A stretch of DNA of 64,000 bases from Streptomyces sedi (GCF_006335015.1 NZ_VDGT01000013.1:62001-126000); one strand, 5' to 3'; positions 19,741 through 28,769 are shown, counted from the first letter of the stretch. Numbers and translations: made by a program. The notes: a model not told the origin generated them from the letters alone.

Positions 19741-21627
19741 GTGCAGCACCACCGGCTCAGCGACCTCCACCCGCGCGAGCGGCTCGCCGCCACACTGCCC
19801 CCGCCGGGCGCCTGGCGCCCCCTGCCGCCCGCCTCCGACCGGGCCGCGTGGAGCCGGGTCCCCGAGCCGCAGCGCCTGCGCACCCTCGCCCTCGCCGAGG
19901 CCCATCTCGCCGACGTGCTGCCCCCGTTGACGGACGACGGCTTCGCCGCCTACGGCCGCACCGGCGACCGGGCCCGCCACGAGCACGCCTACTTCGCCCG
20001 CCGCACCCGGCTGACCGCCGCCGTCGTCCACACCCTGCTGGCCGGGCCCGGCACCGCCACCGCCGAACTGGAGTCGCTGGTACGGCTGCTGTGCGCGGAG
20101 ACGACCTGGTGCGTGCCCGCCCACGAGCTGGGCCGCGACACCGACGGGCTGCCCGCGCCCGACCCCGCGCGGCCGACCGTCGACCTCTTCGCCGCCGAGA
20201 CCGCCGCCCTGCTCGCCTACACCCGGCTGCTGGTCGGCGAGGAACTTCCCGACGCGCTACGCGAGTTGATCGCCACCGAGGTCCGCACCCGGGTGCTCGC
20301 CCCGTTCCGCGCCAGGGACGACTGGTGGTGGCTGGGCCTCGCGGGGGAGCGGCTGAACAACTGGACCAGCTGGATCGTCGCCAACCTGCTGCCCACCGCC
20401 CTGCTGCTGGAGGACTCGCCCGAGACGCTGCTGACCGACGTCGAACGGGCCGTCGGCGCGCTGGACCGCTACCTCGCCCAACTGCCCGACGACGGCGGCT
20501 GCGACGAGGGCCTCGCCTACTGGTGGCGCTCCGCCGCCTCCTACTTCGAGGCCGTCGAGACCCTCGCCGACGCCACCGGCGACCAGGCCGCGCTGCGGAT
20601 GCCGCGCACGGCCGCGCTGGTGCGCTACCCGGTCACCGCGCATGTCGCCGGACCCTGGTGGGTCAACTTCGCCGACGGCCCGGCCCGGCTGCCCAACGTC
20701 GAGCCGGGGCTGCTCTTCCGCTACGGCGCACGGGTCGGCGACCGCGAGGCCACCGAACTGGCCGCCGCCACCGCGCCGGCCGCCTCGCTGGACGCGCCCG
20801 ACGTCTCGCTCGCCCGGCTGCTCACCCCGCTGCTCGACGACGCCTGGCACGCCGCCCGCGCCGACGGCCTCGCCCGGCCGCCGCTGGTCCGCCAACGGTG
20901 GCTGCCGTACACCCAGTTGCTCGTCGCCAGGGAACGCGAGGGCGACCCCGACGGCCTCTTTCTGGCCGCGAAGGGCGGCCACAACGACGAGTCGCACAAC
21001 CACAACGACGTGGGCACGTTCCTCGTCGCCCACCGGGGTGCGCCGGTGCTGATCGACCTCGGCGTCGGCACCTACGACGCGACGGCCTTCGGGCCCGACC
21101 GCTACGGCGTCTGGACGATGGGCTCGGCCTGGCACAACCTGCCACTGGTCAACGACATCCCGCAGTCGGCCGGTGCCCGCCACGCCGCCACCGACGTGAC
21201 GGCCGAACTCGACGACCGCGCGGCCTCGTTGACGATGGACCTGGCGACGGCCTGGCCGCCGGAGGCCGGCGTCCGCGCGTGGCGCCGCACGGTGGCGCTG
21301 CGCCGGGGCGGCCCCGGCGAACGGTCCGAGATCGCCGTCACGGAACGCTGGCGCCTCGACGCGCCGCCGCACGCGTTGGCGCTGCACCTGGTCACCACCC
21401 ACCCGCCGGCCGCGGGGCCGACGCCGGGCAGCCTGCTGCTGGGCGCGCCGGGACGGCGGCTGCTGCTGGACTACGACGCGTCGGTCTTCTGCCTACTGGC
21501 GGAGGAACGCCCTCTGGAGGACCCGAAGTTGGCCGCCGTCTGGGGCTCCACCGTCCACCGCGTCCGCCTCCTCGCGACGGCCCCACCCGCGACCGGCACC
21601 ACCCACCTCACCCTCCACACGGCGTGA
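19741..21627 (+). CDS. Heparinase II/III-like polysaccharide lyase family protein
   Basis: A 628-residue protein with an N-terminal alpha/alpha-toroid (residues 1-350) and a C-terminal beta-sandwich. The family motif GGHNDESHNHNDVGTF (about 412-427) carries the conserved His residues, followed by VLIDLGVGTYD. GTG at 19741 follows GGAGGG. There is no signal peptide, so it should act on imported oligosaccharides. Enzymes of this type are uronate-polysaccharide lyases, but members with other substrates exist. It lies between a secreted BNR glycosidase and GH127, consistent with one catabolic locus. Confidence 0.8.
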   Translation: MQHHRLSDLHPRERLAATLPPPGAWRPLPPASDRAAWSRVPEPQRLRTLALAEAHLADVLPPLTDDGFAAYGRTGDRARHEHAYFARRTRLTAAVVHTLLAGPGTATAELESLVRLLCAETTWCVPAHELGRDTDGLPAPDPARPTVDLFAAETAALLAYTRLLVGEELPDALRELIATEVRTRVLAPFRARDDWWWLGLAGERLNNWTSWIVANLLPTALLLEDSPETLLTDVERAVGALDRYLAQLPDDGGCDEGLAYWWRSAASYFEAVETLADATGDQAALRMPRTAALVRYPVTAHVAGPWWVNFADGPARLPNVEPGLLFRYGARVGDREATELAAATAPAASLDAPDVSLARLLTPLLDDAWHAARADGLARPPLVRQRWLPYTQLLVAREREGDPDGLFLAAKGGHNDESHNHNDVGTFLVAHRGAPVLIDLGVGTYDATAFGPDRYGVWTMGSAWHNLPLVNDIPQSAGARHAATDVTAELDDRAASLTMDLATAWPPEAGVRAWRRTVALRRGGPGERSEIAVTERWRLDAPPHALALHLVTTHPPAAGPTPGSLLLGAPGRRLLLDYDASVFCLLAEERPLEDPKLAAVWGSTVHRVRLLATAPPATGTTHLTLHTA

Positions 21628-21643
21628 GCCACGGTCCACCCCA

Positions 21644-22210
21644 GGGGCGCGGGGAACTGCGCGAGCAACCGCCCACCGGGCCGCACTCGACCACGCACCT
21701 GCTCGGCCCCGCTCGTTCGTCGTCCGTGGCCCGCCCCGGATGCGCCGCGCAGTTCCCCGCGCCCCTTCGGGTCGGCTCTGACCCGCACGTTTGTCGCTGG
21801 CCGGTGCCACGGTCCACCTCGGGGGCGCGGGGAACTGCGCGAGCAACCGTCCACCGGGCCGCACCGGACAAACGCACCTGCTCGGCCCCGCTCGTTCGTC
21901 GTCCGTGGCCCGCCCCGGATGCAGCGCGCAGTTCCCCGCGCCCCTTCGGGCCGGTTCTGACCCGCACGTTTGTCGCCGGCCGGTGTCACGGTCCACCTCG
22001 GGGGCGCGGGGAACTGCGCGAGCAACCGCCCACCGGGCCGCACTCGACCACGCACCTGCTCGGCCCCGCTCGTTCGTCGTCCGCGGCCCGCCCCGGATGC
22101 ATCGCGCAGTTCCCCGCGCCCCTTCGGGTCGGCTCTGACCCGCACGGTTGTCGCCGGCCGGTGCCACGGTCCACCTCGGGGGCGCGGGGAACTGCGCGAG
22201 CAACCGCCCA
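21644..22210. repeat. Tandem array of about 178-bp units, repeat family R
   Basis: GGGGCGCGGGGAACTGCGCG occurs at 21644, 21822, 22001 and 22179 (spacing 178, 179 and 178 bp). Between copies lies the inverted motif CGCGCAGTTCCCCGCGCCCC and a conserved stretch (CACGGTCCACCTCGG, GACCCGCACG, TGTCGCCGGCCGG). About 3.2 copies fill the 628-bp gap between two convergent glycosidase genes. Confidence 0.88.
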
Positions 22211-22255
22211 CCGGCCCGCACCCGGCCACGCACCGCGACCGCGGCGCACCCCCAC

Positions 22256-24235
22256 TCACACCTCCGGCAGCCACACCTGCATCGGCCCCGCCTCCCGGTT
22301 CGCCCACAACCGATACGGAACCGCCGTCAGCGCCACCCGTTCCCACGCCACCCGTTCACGTTCACCCACCTCCCGCGCCCCCGCGGAGCGGTACAGCGGG
22401 GCGTCCGGCGCCGGCGCCGGCCGGGCCAGGCCCTCGCCGCGCAACACCACCGTTCCGCCCAGCAGTTCGGGCCGCCACTCGGCCTCCCAGCCCTCCGCGC
22501 CGGCCCCGCCAGCCACCGCGATGTCCCGCACATCGACCCCCGGATGGTCCGCCTGCTCCAGGCAGAAGACCAACGGCCCCCGCGCCAGCGCCGTCCGCCC
22601 GTGCGCCGCCCGCACCCACGGGTGCGCCACCACCGGCCGCACCGCCAACGGATACACGCCGCTCACCACCTCCCCGGCCCGCCAGCGCCGACGCAGCACC
22701 GTGAACCCGTCCACCGCCTCCCCGGCAACCCCGACGCCGTCCACCGCCCACTCCACCGGCGCGTCCGCCCAGCCGGGCGCCGGCAGCGCGATCCCGCACT
22801 CCCCTTCCGGCGCCCGCACCACCTCCACGCGCACCCCGCCCTCCCACGGGTACGCCGTCGTGACCGCCAACTCCAGCGTTCCGCCCGCCACTTCGGCCCG
22901 CACCCGCCCCTCGGCCAGCAGCAGCACCCACAGCGTCGCGGGGTCGACGGAGTCGACCGCGTACGCGTAGGCGGGCAGCGCCGCCACCAGCCGCGCCAGG
23001 TTCGGCGGGCAGCACGCCGTCCCGAACCAGGGACTGCGCCGGTGACCCCCGTTGTCCGCCAGCGGGTTGACGTAGAAGAAGTGCTCGCCGTCCAGCCCGA
23101 CGCCCGACAGCAGCCCGTTGTGCAGCACCTGCTCCATCGCGTCCCGCAACTCCCCGGCCCCGCCACCGGCGCCGACCCCCGACCGCAGCAGCATCCGCCA
23201 CGCCCACTGGAAGTGCGCCACGGACGCGCAGCTCTCCGCGTAGGCCCGTTCGTCGTCCAACTCCCAGGCCGCGCCGAACGCCTCGCCGTCGTGCCGCGCA
23301 CCACCGCCGCCGGTCACATACCGCTTGCGGTCGGTGAAGTCGCGCCACAGCGCGTCGACCGCCGGGTCCAACGAGGCGGCGCTCTCGGGGAGTTCGGTCA
23401 GCAGGTCGGTGGCGCCCGTGTACAGGTAGAGGGCCCGCACCGCGTGCCCCACCACCTCCCGCTGCGCGGCCAGCGGCTCGTGGTCCAGGTGGTAGGCACG
23501 GCCGCCGATCGCCGGCGGGGTCGCGCCGTGCTGCTCGACGAACCACAGCGCCTGCTCCGCGTACCGCGGATCGCCGGTGGCCCGCGCCAGTTCGACCAGC
23601 GCGGTCTCGTACCCGGGGTGCCCGTCGGCGCCCGGGCGCCGACCGGGGCCGAAGACGCTCCAGACGTGCGCGGCGAACCGTTCCGCCACGGCGAGCAGCC
23701 GCCGTTCCCCCGTCGCCCTGAAGTGCGCCACGGCCGCCTGCACCAGGTGCCCGCCGCAGTACATCTCGTGCTCGTCCCTGAGATTGGTCCAGCGCCGGGC
23801 GGCGCGCTCGCCCATGAAGTACGAGTTGAGATAGCCGTCCTCGCCCTGCGCCGCCTCCAGGACGGCCACCACCTCGTCCACCCGCGCGCGCAGCGCGTCG
23901 TCCTCCGGCGTCTCGGCGAGCTGCCAGCAGGCGGCCTCCAGCCACTTGTGCACGTCGGAGTCGGCGTAGAACGCGCCCTGGAAGTCGGCGACCGGGTCGC
24001 CCGCCAGCAGCCCGCCGGCCCGCCGCAGGTTGTCGATCGCGCCGCACTCCTCGCAGCGCCGGTGGATGGTCTCCAGGGTGATCGTCCGGTTGCGTTCCCT
24101 CGCCTCGGCCAGCGGCCCCCCGGTCAGCGTCGCCGCGCCCAGCGGCACCGGCGACAGCCGCGCGCCCGGCGCGCCGCGCGGGTCGGCGGGGGCGGCGAGG
24201 GGCGTCTCGTTTCGGGCGGTCTCGGTCTGGGGCAT
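22256..24235 (-). CDS. Glycoside hydrolase family 127 (beta-L-arabinofuranosidase type)
   Basis: A 659-residue cytoplasmic enzyme. GH127 zinc-thiolate active-site elements are all present: GEAFG (zinc-binding Glu), AESCAS (Cys) and FGTACCPPN with adjacent Cys residues, one being the nucleophile. NRTITLETIHRRCEE near the N-terminus and the alpha/alpha-barrel repeats fit the family. Known members release beta-L-arabinofuranose from arabino-oligosaccharides. ATG at 24235 lies 61 bp downstream of a LacI gene on the same strand, so it is probably the direct target and partner. Confidence 0.9.
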   Translation of the reverse strand: MPQTETARNETPLAAPADPRGAPGARLSPVPLGAATLTGGPLAEARERNRTITLETIHRRCEECGAIDNLRRAGGLLAGDPVADFQGAFYADSDVHKWLEAACWQLAETPEDDALRARVDEVVAVLEAAQGEDGYLNSYFMGERAARRWTNLRDEHEMYCGGHLVQAAVAHFRATGERRLLAVAERFAAHVWSVFGPGRRPGADGHPGYETALVELARATGDPRYAEQALWFVEQHGATPPAIGGRAYHLDHEPLAAQREVVGHAVRALYLYTGATDLLTELPESAASLDPAVDALWRDFTDRKRYVTGGGGARHDGEAFGAAWELDDERAYAESCASVAHFQWAWRMLLRSGVGAGGGAGELRDAMEQVLHNGLLSGVGLDGEHFFYVNPLADNGGHRRSPWFGTACCPPNLARLVAALPAYAYAVDSVDPATLWVLLLAEGRVRAEVAGGTLELAVTTAYPWEGGVRVEVVRAPEGECGIALPAPGWADAPVEWAVDGVGVAGEAVDGFTVLRRRWRAGEVVSGVYPLAVRPVVAHPWVRAAHGRTALARGPLVFCLEQADHPGVDVRDIAVAGGAGAEGWEAEWRPELLGGTVVLRGEGLARPAPAPDAPLYRSAGAREVGERERVAWERVALTAVPYRLWANREAGPMQVWLPEV

Positions 24236-24296
24236 GGCGGAACGTCCTCACTGTCGCGGCGGTTCGGGGTGTTTCACGATGGTGGGGGGAACGGGG

Positions 24297-25322
24297 TCAA
24301 CGCACGGCGGGGCCGCCGCCCGAGTCACGGACCTCCAGCCGGCAGGGCTGGCGCACCAGCCCGGACTCGCGGTTGCCCTCGATCAGCGAGAGCAGCCGCC
24401 GGGCGGCCAGCTCGCCCAACCCCTGGAGGTCCATGTCGACCGAGGTCAACGGCGGCCGGGCGCCCTCAGCCAGCACGCCCCAGTTGTCGAAGCCGACGAC
24501 GCCCACGTCCTCCGGCACCCGCCGCCCGCTCTCCCGCAACGTGTCCAGCGCGCCGCGCGCCAGCAGGTCGTTGCCGCAGAACACGGCATCGACATCCGGG
24601 AGTCCGGCCAGCAGCTCGGCGGTGGCCGCCCGGCCGAACTCCTCCCGCCACGGGCCGAAACGCACCCGCTCGTCCGGCAGCGGGACACCCGCCTCGGCCA
24701 ACGCGGCGCGGAACCCGGTCAGTCGGTCCCGCACCGCCGCGTACTCCGGCGGGCCCGTGACATGGGCGAACGTGCGCCGCCCGGCCGCCAGCAGATGCTC
24801 GGCGGCCAGCCGCCCGCCCTGCTCGTCGTCGGGCAGCACGGACAGATCACCCGGATCGGAGGAACGCGAGTACGCGTAGACGACGGGCACCGGCAGCGGA
24901 ACGCCCGCCAGCGGCGGGCGCGCGTCCGTGCGCACCCCGGTGACGACGATCCCGTCCACCCGGCGGGAGAGCAGCGACTCCAGATAGAACCGCTCCCGCT
25001 CGGGGTCGGCCCGCCCGTCGCAGAGGAAGACGGCGACCCGGCCGGCGCCCAGCGCGTTCTCCAGGCCGAGATGGAGCGGGATGTTGAACCGGTCGGCGCT
25101 CTCGGTGGAGAGCAGCCCGACGGTGTAGCTGCGCCGCTGCACCAGGCTGCGGGCGAGGGCGTTGGGCTGGTAGCCCAGCTCGTTGGCGGCGGCGAAGACC
25201 CGCTCGCGGGTCTCGTTCCGCAGCTGGCCCCGGCGGTTGAGGGCCTTCGACGCCGTGCTGATCGAGACGCCGGCCCGCGCCGCGACCTCGGTGATGGTGA
25301 CCGCGCGCTGCTCGTCCGACAT
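24297..25322 (-). CDS. LacI-family transcriptional repressor
   Basis: A 341-residue LacI/GalR regulator. The HTH and hinge (residues 8-62) read TITEVAARAGVSISTASKAL and LGYQPNALARSL, followed by a periplasmic-binding-protein-like domain (YTVGLLSTE to SLIEG). ATG at 25322. It is the first gene of the LacI-GH127 unit and likely represses it and the neighbouring glycosidase genes until an oligosaccharide binds. A GAAAGTTTC palindrome lies about 30 bp upstream of its start. Confidence 0.9.
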   Translation of the reverse strand: MSDEQRAVTITEVAARAGVSISTASKALNRRGQLRNETRERVFAAANELGYQPNALARSLVQRRSYTVGLLSTESADRFNIPLHLGLENALGAGRVAVFLCDGRADPERERFYLESLLSRRVDGIVVTGVRTDARPPLAGVPLPVPVVYAYSRSSDPGDLSVLPDDEQGGRLAAEHLLAAGRRTFAHVTGPPEYAAVRDRLTGFRAALAEAGVPLPDERVRFGPWREEFGRAATAELLAGLPDVDAVFCGNDLLARGALDTLRESGRRVPEDVGVVGFDNWGVLAEGARPPLTSVDMDLQGLGELAARRLLSLIEGNRESGLVRQPCRLEVRDSGGGPAVR

Positions 25323-25349
25323 GTTCGGAAAACCCTTTCCGTGGCGAGA

Positions 25350-25360
25350 CCGAAAGTTTC
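25350..25360. promoter_or_regulatory. LacI-type operator candidate
   Basis: CGAAAGTTTCC contains GAAA-G-TTTC, a perfect 9-bp palindrome with central G, located about 30 bp upstream of the LacI start. It fits autoregulation by a LacI-type dimer. Confidence 0.45.
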
Positions 25361-25424
25361 CCCACGGGGCGGCGGGCCGTCAAGGGTTGCCGTTGGCCGG
25401 CGAAGCGCCTACCCACCTGGCCGG

Positions 25425-25830
25425 TGCGGCACCGTGGGCGTCTGCGGCCCGCCACGGGGGTGTGGTGGGGGAGCGCCTACCCACCTGTCCGGTGCGGCAT
25501 CGTGGGCGTCTGCGGCCCGTCCCGGATGCAGCGCGCAGTTCCCCGCGCCCCCTTCGGGGGCCGGTTCTGGCCTGCACGTTTGTCGCTGGCCGGTGCCACG
25601 GTCCACCTCAGGGGCGCGGGGAACTGCGCGGGTAACCGGCCACCGGGCTGAGGACGACCACTCACCTGGCCGGTGCGGCATCGTGGTCGTCTGCGGCCCG
25701 TCCCGGATGCAGCGCGCAGTTCCCCGCGCCCCCTTCGGGGCCGGTTCTGGCCTGCACGTTTGTCGCTGGCCGGTGCCACGGTCCACCCGGGGGGCGCGGG
25801 GAACTGCGCGGGTAACCGTCCACCGGGCCG
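25425..25830. repeat. Tandem units of about 181 bp, repeat family R
   Basis: GCGCGCAGTTCCCCGCGCCC occurs at 25531 and 25712 (181 bp apart), each followed after about 70 bp by GGGGCGCGGGGAACTGCGCG, and preceded by copies of GGTGCGGCATCGTGG. About 2.3 copies fill the 609-bp gap between LacI and the PNPOx gene. Several flanking words are shared with the array at 21.6-22.2 kb. Confidence 0.82.
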
Positions 25831-25931
25831 AGGACGACCACCCACCGCGACCACGACCACACCGTCGTCGTCCGCGCCGCCCCGCCGCAGGCGCACCTGC
25901 ACCAATCCGCTCCGCGGGTTACCGTCGGCTC

Positions 25932-26612
25932 ATGGACCCTCGCCACGTCCGCGACCTGCTCGCTCGCGCGCCCCTCATGGCGCGCGAACTCCCGGGCTTC
26001 GGCGCCGGCGCCGACCCCGGTGCCGCGCCCGCCACACCCACCGAGCTCTTCGCCGCCTGGCTGGCCGAGGCCGTCGAGGCCGGCGTCCTCGACCCCGGCG
26101 CCGCGCTGCTGTCGACCGCCGGCTCCGACGGCCGCCCGGACGCCCGGATCGTCGCGCTGCGCGACGTCGAACCGGTCGAGTCCGCCTGGGTCTTCGCCAC
26201 CGACGCGGCCAGCCCCAAGGGCGTGCAGCTGGCCCAGCGGCCGGCCGCCGCGTTGACGTTCTACTGGCCGCTCCAGGGCCGCCAGATCCGGGTGCGGGGC
26301 GATGTCACCCAGGCGCCGAAAGACGTCTCGTTGGCGGACTTCGCCTCCCGTTCACCGGCCTCGAAGGTGGCCGGCCTCGTCGGCCGCCAGTCCACGCCGA
26401 TGGGCGCGCTGCCCGAGTGGAACGAGGCCGCCGAACGCGCGGGCCGTGAGCTGGCGGAGCACCCCGACGCCCACCCGCCGGGCCACACGGTCTACGCGCT
26501 CGCCGCGCACCACGTCGAGTTCTGGCAGGGCGACGCGGGCCGCCGCCACGTCCGGCTGGCCTACGCCCAACTCCCGGACGCCGACTGGGAACGCGCCCTG
26601 CTCTGGCCCTGA
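25932..26612 (+). CDS. Pyridoxamine 5'-phosphate oxidase (PNPOx) family protein
   Basis: A 226-residue flavin-binding split-barrel protein. It follows the PdxH layout: PTELFAAWLAEAVEAG, ARIVALRDVE, FATDAASPKGVQLAQRP, ALTFYWPLQGRQIRVRG and a C-terminal VEFWQG plus RLAYAQL. FMN-contact motifs (R.V.LR, S.KG, FYW..RQ.R) are kept. It may be a second PdxH (PLP synthesis by oxidation of PNP/PMP) or a flavin oxidoreductase; sequence alone does not separate these. ATG at 25932. Confidence 0.8.
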   Translation: MDPRHVRDLLARAPLMARELPGFGAGADPGAAPATPTELFAAWLAEAVEAGVLDPGAALLSTAGSDGRPDARIVALRDVEPVESAWVFATDAASPKGVQLAQRPAAALTFYWPLQGRQIRVRGDVTQAPKDVSLADFASRSPASKVAGLVGRQSTPMGALPEWNEAAERAGRELAEHPDAHPPGHTVYALAAHHVEFWQGDAGRRHVRLAYAQLPDADWERALLWP

Positions 26613-26690
26613 CCTCGAACCCCCTGCCGGGCCCCGGGAATTGTCAGTGCCGGGTAGTAGAAAGGGTGGTGGCAGAAAGGAGCCACCACG

Positions 26691-26882
26691 TTGGCCGCTT
26701 GTCGTGGGTTCAGTCCTCGCCGTTCCGCCTTCCGCTCCCCCGTAGCCCGTGACCGACCAGATCCCCGCTCCGCCCCCGCCCCCCGCCGACTCATACGCCC
26801 CTGCCTCCGTGACGGCGACCACTACGCCTCGAACACACCCCGCCCGCGCGTTGATCCCCCCGCACCCAGCCGTTTCCGCTAG
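26691..26882 (+). CDS. Possible small Arg/Pro-rich protein
   Basis: A 63-codon frame from a TTG at 26691 directly after GAAAGGAG, one of the better ribosome-binding sites in the window, with stop TAG at 26880. It begins AACRGFSPRRSAFRSPVARD. The composition is Arg/Pro/Ser-rich with no known domain. A strong 13-bp terminator follows. The Shine-Dalgarno and terminator support expression, but codon composition is ambiguous, so a leader or small RNA is an alternative. Confidence 0.35.
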   Translation: MAACRGFSPRRSAFRSPVARDRPDPRSAPAPRRLIRPCLRDGDHYASNTPRPRVDPPAPSRFR

Positions 26883-26895
26883 TTACTGAACGAAC

Positions 26896-26924
26896 GCCCC
26901 GGGTCGCGCGCCGCGACCCGGGGC
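26896..26924 (+). terminator. Strong hairpin terminator
   Basis: GCCCCGGGTCGCG and CGCGACCCGGGGC form a perfect 13-bp stem with a 3-nt loop, 14 bp after the stop of the small frame at 26691-26882. Confidence 0.75.
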
Positions 26925-27110
26925 ATGTGGGGGACGCCCGCCGCACACACGCGCGCAGGGGGCGGGTGGGGCCGTTCCCCGGCGCGGGTGGCTCGCGGGC
27001 CGCTAGGCTCTAGTCGCCTCACAAGGGCGCCCCGACTTCACCGCAGGACCGCCACAAGCTGTCCACTCCGGGGCCCCGACTCCGCCTGACCAGCGAACAG
27101 TTGACCTGCC

Positions 27111-27203
27111 ATGATCCTCGCCCGACTCCTGCTCTTCCTCGGCTGCGGCACCATCATCGGTGCCCTGCTCTTCAGCGCCGCCGCCTGCACGGTGCTGCGC
27201 TGA
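27111..27203 (+). CDS. Possible 30-aa single-span membrane peptide
   Basis: ATG at 27111 opens 30 codons ending TGA at 27203. The peptide is almost wholly hydrophobic (RLLLFLGCGTIIGALLFSAAA) and would span the membrane once. There is no clear Shine-Dalgarno; it lies in a 700-bp gap otherwise lacking genes. This is a low-confidence call from hydrophobicity and position alone. Confidence 0.25.
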   Translation: MILARLLLFLGCGTIIGALLFSAAACTVLR

Positions 27204-27293
27204 GCGCGAGGCGCTGAGCCCTGAGCGCGCCGAACGCACCGTACTCGTTCAGACCGTACTCGTTCAGAAAGTGAGCGCACCGACCATCGCGTC

Positions 27294-27322
27294 CCTGCCA
27301 CCCCTGCCACCCCTGCCACCCG
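27294..27322. repeat. Short CCCTGCCAC tandem repeat
   Basis: CCCTGCCAC is repeated three times at 27294-27322, with CGTACTCGTTCAGA twice just before it (about 27240-27268). No gene is seen between 27204 and 27340. Confidence 0.5.
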
Positions 27323-27340
27323 TTCCCGCCTCTGCCCGCC

Positions 27341-28450
27341 TCAGTGCCGCCGGCCGTCGAGTGCGCGGGCCAGGATGGCCTCGATGACCTCGGACTTGGC
27401 GTCCGCGTAGTTCTGCACGTACTTCCAGTCGCGCTCCGCCAGCCCCCGCTTGGTCGCCGCGTACAGGTCGCGCTCCGCGTCGTACGAGCGCAGCCGGTCG
27501 CGGAAGGCGAGGACGCGCTGCACCTCGGGTGAACCCGCCGACAGCACATGGAGGTTGACCCCGTCCACGTCCTCCGCCGGCCGTTCCTTGCGCAGCACCC
27601 GGTGCTCGTGCCAGTCCGGCTCGCGGATGACGACCCGGTACCCCAGCGGCTCCAACGCGGGCGCGTAGCTCTCCTCGTCGCCCGAGTCCGGGACGACGAG
27701 CAGCATGTCGATGACCGGCTTGGCCGCCAGCCCCGGAACGGACGTCGAGCCGGTGTGCTCCAACCGGTGCGGCAACGCCCCCAACGCCCCGTGCAGCGCG
27801 GTCGCCTCGCCGGCGAACACGTCGGGCCACCGCGTGTCGTACTCCACGAACCGCACCCGCCCGTTGAGCTGACGCGGGGCGCCGACCATCGCCGCCTCGA
27901 TGGCGGCGTCCGACATCCCCGTCGGCCGAACGAAGCTCAGCACCCGCTCCGCGACCTCACCGGGCGTCGCGTCGACGGTGTCGATCTCGGTGAACGCCTG
28001 CGGCAGCCATCCCGAAGCGGCCTCGTAGACGTCGAGATGCCGCAGTCGCCAGGCAACGGTCTCCTCCTGGCTCTCCGGCCCGGTCGCCGCGTGCACGCGT
28101 TCGACCAGCGTCTCCCGGTCCGCGTGCAGCAGAAACGCCCGCACCGGAATCCCGAACTCGGCGAAACCGGTGCGTAGTTCCTTCCAGTACTCCTCGACCA
28201 GCACGGTCTGCGGAATGACCAACGCGCCGCCGTCGATCTCGTCGAGCAGCCGCCGCGCGGTGTCCACGGTCAACGCGCGCCAGGCGCGCCACTGCTGGAA
28301 GTCGGTGACCGTGGTCGGGTCGAGCACTCTGCTCAGCAGGTGCCCCACCATCTCCGAGTCGAAGATCCGCGCACCCGGAAGTCGTTCCACCACTTCGTGG
28401 GCCGTGGTGGTCTTGCCCGCTCCAAAGGTTCCGTTCAGCCAGATGATCAT
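27341..28450 (-). CDS. TmrB-like P-loop kinase fused to GrpB/UPF0157 nucleotidyltransferase-fold domain
   Basis: A 369-residue protein. Residues 1-180 resemble TmrB/chloramphenicol-phosphotransferase-type P-loop proteins: MIIWLNGTFGAGKTTTA (Walker A GTFGAGKT), DSEMVGHLL, and a lid/ATP region LHADRETLVERVHAA. Residues 200-365 are a GrpB (UPF0157) domain: FVEYDTRWPDVFAGEA, HTGSTSVPGLAAKPVIDMLL and the tail RDWKYVQNYADAKSEVI. ATG at 28450 is chosen because TmrB relatives begin here; a GTG at 28477 adds nine residues. TmrB confers tunicamycin resistance in Bacillus; the combined role is unknown. Confidence 0.82.
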   Translation of the reverse strand: MIIWLNGTFGAGKTTTAHEVVERLPGARIFDSEMVGHLLSRVLDPTTVTDFQQWRAWRALTVDTARRLLDEIDGGALVIPQTVLVEEYWKELRTGFAEFGIPVRAFLLHADRETLVERVHAATGPESQEETVAWRLRHLDVYEAASGWLPQAFTEIDTVDATPGEVAERVLSFVRPTGMSDAAIEAAMVGAPRQLNGRVRFVEYDTRWPDVFAGEATALHGALGALPHRLEHTGSTSVPGLAAKPVIDMLLVVPDSGDEESYAPALEPLGYRVVIREPDWHEHRVLRKERPAEDVDGVNLHVLSAGSPEVQRVLAFRDRLRSYDAERDLYAATKRGLAERDWKYVQNYADAKSEVIEAILARALDGRRH

Positions 28451-28500
28451 TCGCTGAGGGTACCGGCGCCGGCTCACGCGGGCACCGGTGCCGACGGCGG

Positions 28501-28713
28501 CTAACCGACAGTTCGATCGCCGAAAGCGCTCAGAAACGAACGCCAGGTGGCCGTTCCGAAGTTCAGAACGGGCCCCTGCGCGCGCTTCGAGTCACGGACG
28601 GGAACGACGCCGGCGCAGCCGTCGGCGACCTCGACGCAGGTTCCGTATCCGCCGTCGCTGTAGCTGGACTTGCGCCAGCGGGCGGCGTTCAGGTGGGGGC
28701 GCTGGGTTGGCAT
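28501..28713 (-). CDS. DUF397 protein (copy 1)
   Basis: A 70-residue protein with the DUF397 core: ARWRKSSYSDGGYGTCVEVAD, VPVRDSK and a C-terminal WRSFLSAF. DUF397 proteins are small partners of XRE-DUF5753 regulators in WhiJ-type loci and antagonise their DNA binding in S. coelicolor. This copy diverges in its last third (KRAQGPVLNFGTATW) from the two next to it, so its partner specificity may differ. Confidence 0.85.
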   Translation of the reverse strand: MPTQRPHLNAARWRKSSYSDGGYGTCVEVADGCAGVVPVRDSKRAQGPVLNFGTATWRSFLSAFGDRTVG

Positions 28714-28769
28714 CGTCTTCGGCCTTCCTGCGTGGCGGCGTGGCAGAGGTTTGCTGGGCGCCGTCTGTG

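Noticed and set aside
19446..22970. Very long open frame (1174 codons) on the plus strand
   Set aside because: It covers the heparinase gene in another frame and the antisense of GH127. It is Arg/Pro-rich shadow sequence, and both real genes have domain motifs.
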